Position numbers and translations under genes: made by a program. The notes under the pieces are model-generated. The model searched no databases. It worked only from the letters and a program-made list of their open reading frames with translations, and was not told where the DNA came from. Shown piece after piece: positions 62,570 through 64,000 of a stretch of DNA of 64,000 nucleotides. How positions within the stretch are numbered: position 1 is the first letter of the stretch; every line of letters begins with the position of its first letter. Source of the DNA: Imbricaverruca yamaguchii (taxonomy: Eukaryota; Arthropoda; Thecostraca; Neoverrucidae); the NCBI GenBank assembly GCA_034440575.1, contig JAOTOL010001564.1, positions 1,054,001-1,118,000 of the forward strand, given 5' to 3'.

Positions 62570-62785
62570 GCATCGAACGGTGGACCATCTATCACGGTGA
62601 CCTACAGCGGCGACCACACACCGGGCCTCGGCACTAAGGCGGCTGCCAGCGCTAAAACCGGCGCCAGGCCACCTTAAATTCAGTCCACAACACCTGGAGA
62701 TAAGGGATAACGGGTGGGGTGTCGCATAACTCGTGTCAGCCACGGGCCGGCTAGTAAGACCTCTTGACCCATGTGGAGAGGAGGT
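62570..62785 (+). repeat. Dispersed repeat block A, copy 3
   Basis: Same landmarks as 8640-8890: GGTGGACCATCTATCACGG, CACACACCGGGCCTCGGCAC, ACACCTGGAGATAAGG, GGGTGGGGTGTCGCATAAC and CCTCTTGACCCATGTGGA. Small gaps are present relative to copy 1. Confidence 0.8.
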
Positions 62786-63617
62786 GGAAGTGTATTGTGG
62801 TATCTTCTTGGTGTATCTCCAGTGCCCGTCTGACATCACCAGGGCTTGGAGGTACTCATTTGTCCATTTTACTCGCAGTTCAATTTCTGGAGATTATTTA
62901 GCCTGAGCGGATCACATCCAGGTTATAGTCAAGTGTGGAATTTCGTTAATTATGGCCCATCACGAATGAGCATGACATATTTGATCGCGCGCAGTGACAC
63001 CAATGCAGGTAGCAGTCATTTTGCACCTGTCTTTGACGATGAAATTTCCCCAAAGCAGACGACTCCACCATCTAATCTCATGTGCACGTTACACTCGTAA
63101 CCCTTGCACAAAAATCTGAACTCGACAGAGCCCTCGTCGCCCCTTTTGCAGACGCATGACCGGAACAGACCGATACCATCAGACGTGAGCAAAATAGATG
63201 TGCCAATCCCTAAACCATTCCGCTCTGCTAGCCTTTCATGGTTGCTAGAGCGAGAAATATGCTTTCCTTACCTGAAGAGAGAAAAGTCGGACAAAAAACA
63301 CCAGATATCTAATTCCGTCGAGCAACACCGAGCGGCTTCGGCATGTTTTGCCTACGGGTGGGTAGCAAACAGAAATAGCGAACAAAGGCCACCGTACACA
63401 GCTGTCACCCGATTAGAACGGCACTATCGCGACCTGAATGAGTCCAATTCCCGCAAATGGAAAGCAACCAGCCAAACATGCCGCATCGGCGACACCATTG
63501 AGCTAAATGCCACGAGCCTCAATACCTCGGCCGCCACTCGCCACCGGCCGTCGGCCACGACGAACGACGAAGCGGTTAACTCCGCACCGGACGACCCTCA
63601 TCAAGCGCGTCGTAAAG
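62786..63617. other. Stretch upstream of the candidate exon
   Basis: A plus-strand frame at 63104-63670 is open for 188 codons without a recognised domain. The GC- and CpG-rich part from about 63500 could be promoter or 5' untranslated sequence of the exon starting at 63618. Confidence 0.35.
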
Positions 63618-63740
63618 ATGACGGTCGGCGAGGTCGGCCCGCCGGCAGCGGCTGCCGACGAGGCCAGTGAACTGCGGCCCGACCTGCGCCGGCTGTGCGG
63701 GCGGGCCCGCTGGACGTGGCGCCAGTTCCGGGCCGCGACG
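63618..63740 (+). CDS. Candidate first coding exon, unknown function
   Basis: ATG in a good context (GTAAAGATGAC) opens 41 codons encoding MTVGEVGPPAAAADEASELR followed by a basic, tryptophan-containing PDLRRLCGRARWTWRQFRAAT. The segment ends exactly at ACG/GTGCGT, a plausible splice donor in phase 0. Third positions are about 90% G/C versus about 78% and 68% at positions one and two, the strongest coding bias seen in the window. Reading on past the donor, the frame gives Arg/Ala-rich sequence to a stop near 63792. The protein family is not recognised, and the rest of the gene would lie to the right of the window. Confidence 0.4.
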
Positions 63741-64000
63741 GTGCGTCGGCGGGCCGCGGCGGTGCCGCACGCACGGCCGCGCTCAGCTGCGTGACCGCGC
63801 TCGTTAAAGTCGGCCCGGGACCACTAGGCCGTGCGTTATCAGCACAGAACTGTCGCTCCTTCCCCGGCAGAAAGGCGCGACGGTGAAAGATGAATGGCGA
63901 CAGGCGACGGCGCGGCCGGTTCGCCGTCAGCCGGCCATACAGTGCATGACGCGCCCGTGGTCGTGGCGAGGAACCCGGGAGGCGGAGCTGGAGGTAATTT
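63741..64000 (+). other. GC-rich sequence after the candidate donor
   Basis: If the exon call is right this is the start of intron 1. It is CpG-rich and shows no further exon before the window ends. Confidence 0.3.

Overview
The window reads as nuclear DNA of a multicellular animal. It has no operons or bacterial ribosome-binding sites. It carries long AT, CA, GT, GA and AAGT microsatellites, many minisatellites, tRNA-headed SINEs, a decayed LINE and small DNA transposons with target-site duplications. The repeat style suggests an arthropod, perhaps a crustacean such as a barnacle, but that is an impression and not a demonstrated assignment. Almost all long reading frames are by-products of repeats (for example 18.6-19.9 kb and 40.3-41.7 kb) and are not called as genes.

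Protein-coding content is minimal. A minus-strand relic at 1.45-1.81 kb carries a clear SWIM-type zinc finger (CSC...CKH), has two in-frame stops, and ends at a consensus splice donor. A decayed LINE reverse-transcriptase 3' end lies at 7.09-7.85 kb. The best candidate for a live host gene is a short GC3-rich first coding exon at 63618-63740 (+), starting at ATG and ending at a GTGCGT donor; the rest of that gene would lie beyond the right edge.

Mobile DNA explains much of the rest. A PIF/Harbinger-like inverted-repeat element is proposed at 8.96-9.93 kb. A hAT-like element with a perfect 17-bp TIR and an 8-bp target duplication encloses a GGCTCC satellite at 11.98-12.28 kb. Two TTAA-flanked, piggyBac-like elements of one family lie at 22.93-24.08 kb in opposite orientation, one 842 bp and the other 218 bp. 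A 1.1-kb inverted-repeat unit with nuclear-receptor-type half sites is at 35.36-36.46 kb. tRNA-derived SINE candidates are at 40.33, 49.63 and 54.66 kb, and a lone hAT-type end is near 51.3 kb.

Three loci (8.1-8.9, 21.2-22.6 and 62.0-62.8 kb) each carry the same two conserved blocks, B then A, in the same relative order and orientation around a non-conserved spacer. A different 270-bp block occurs twice, inverted, at 4.5 and 27.7 kb with very few differences. Minisatellites include a 36-bp unit x21 (40.76 kb), 30-bp x9 (48.47 kb), 64-bp (57.33 kb), 26-bp x9 (54.43 kb), 10-bp x about 27 (25.74 kb), 16-bp (21.64 kb), 76-bp (25.02 kb) and 35-39-bp (42.76 kb). The remaining stretches are intergenic or intronic-looking DNA in which nothing specific could be supported.
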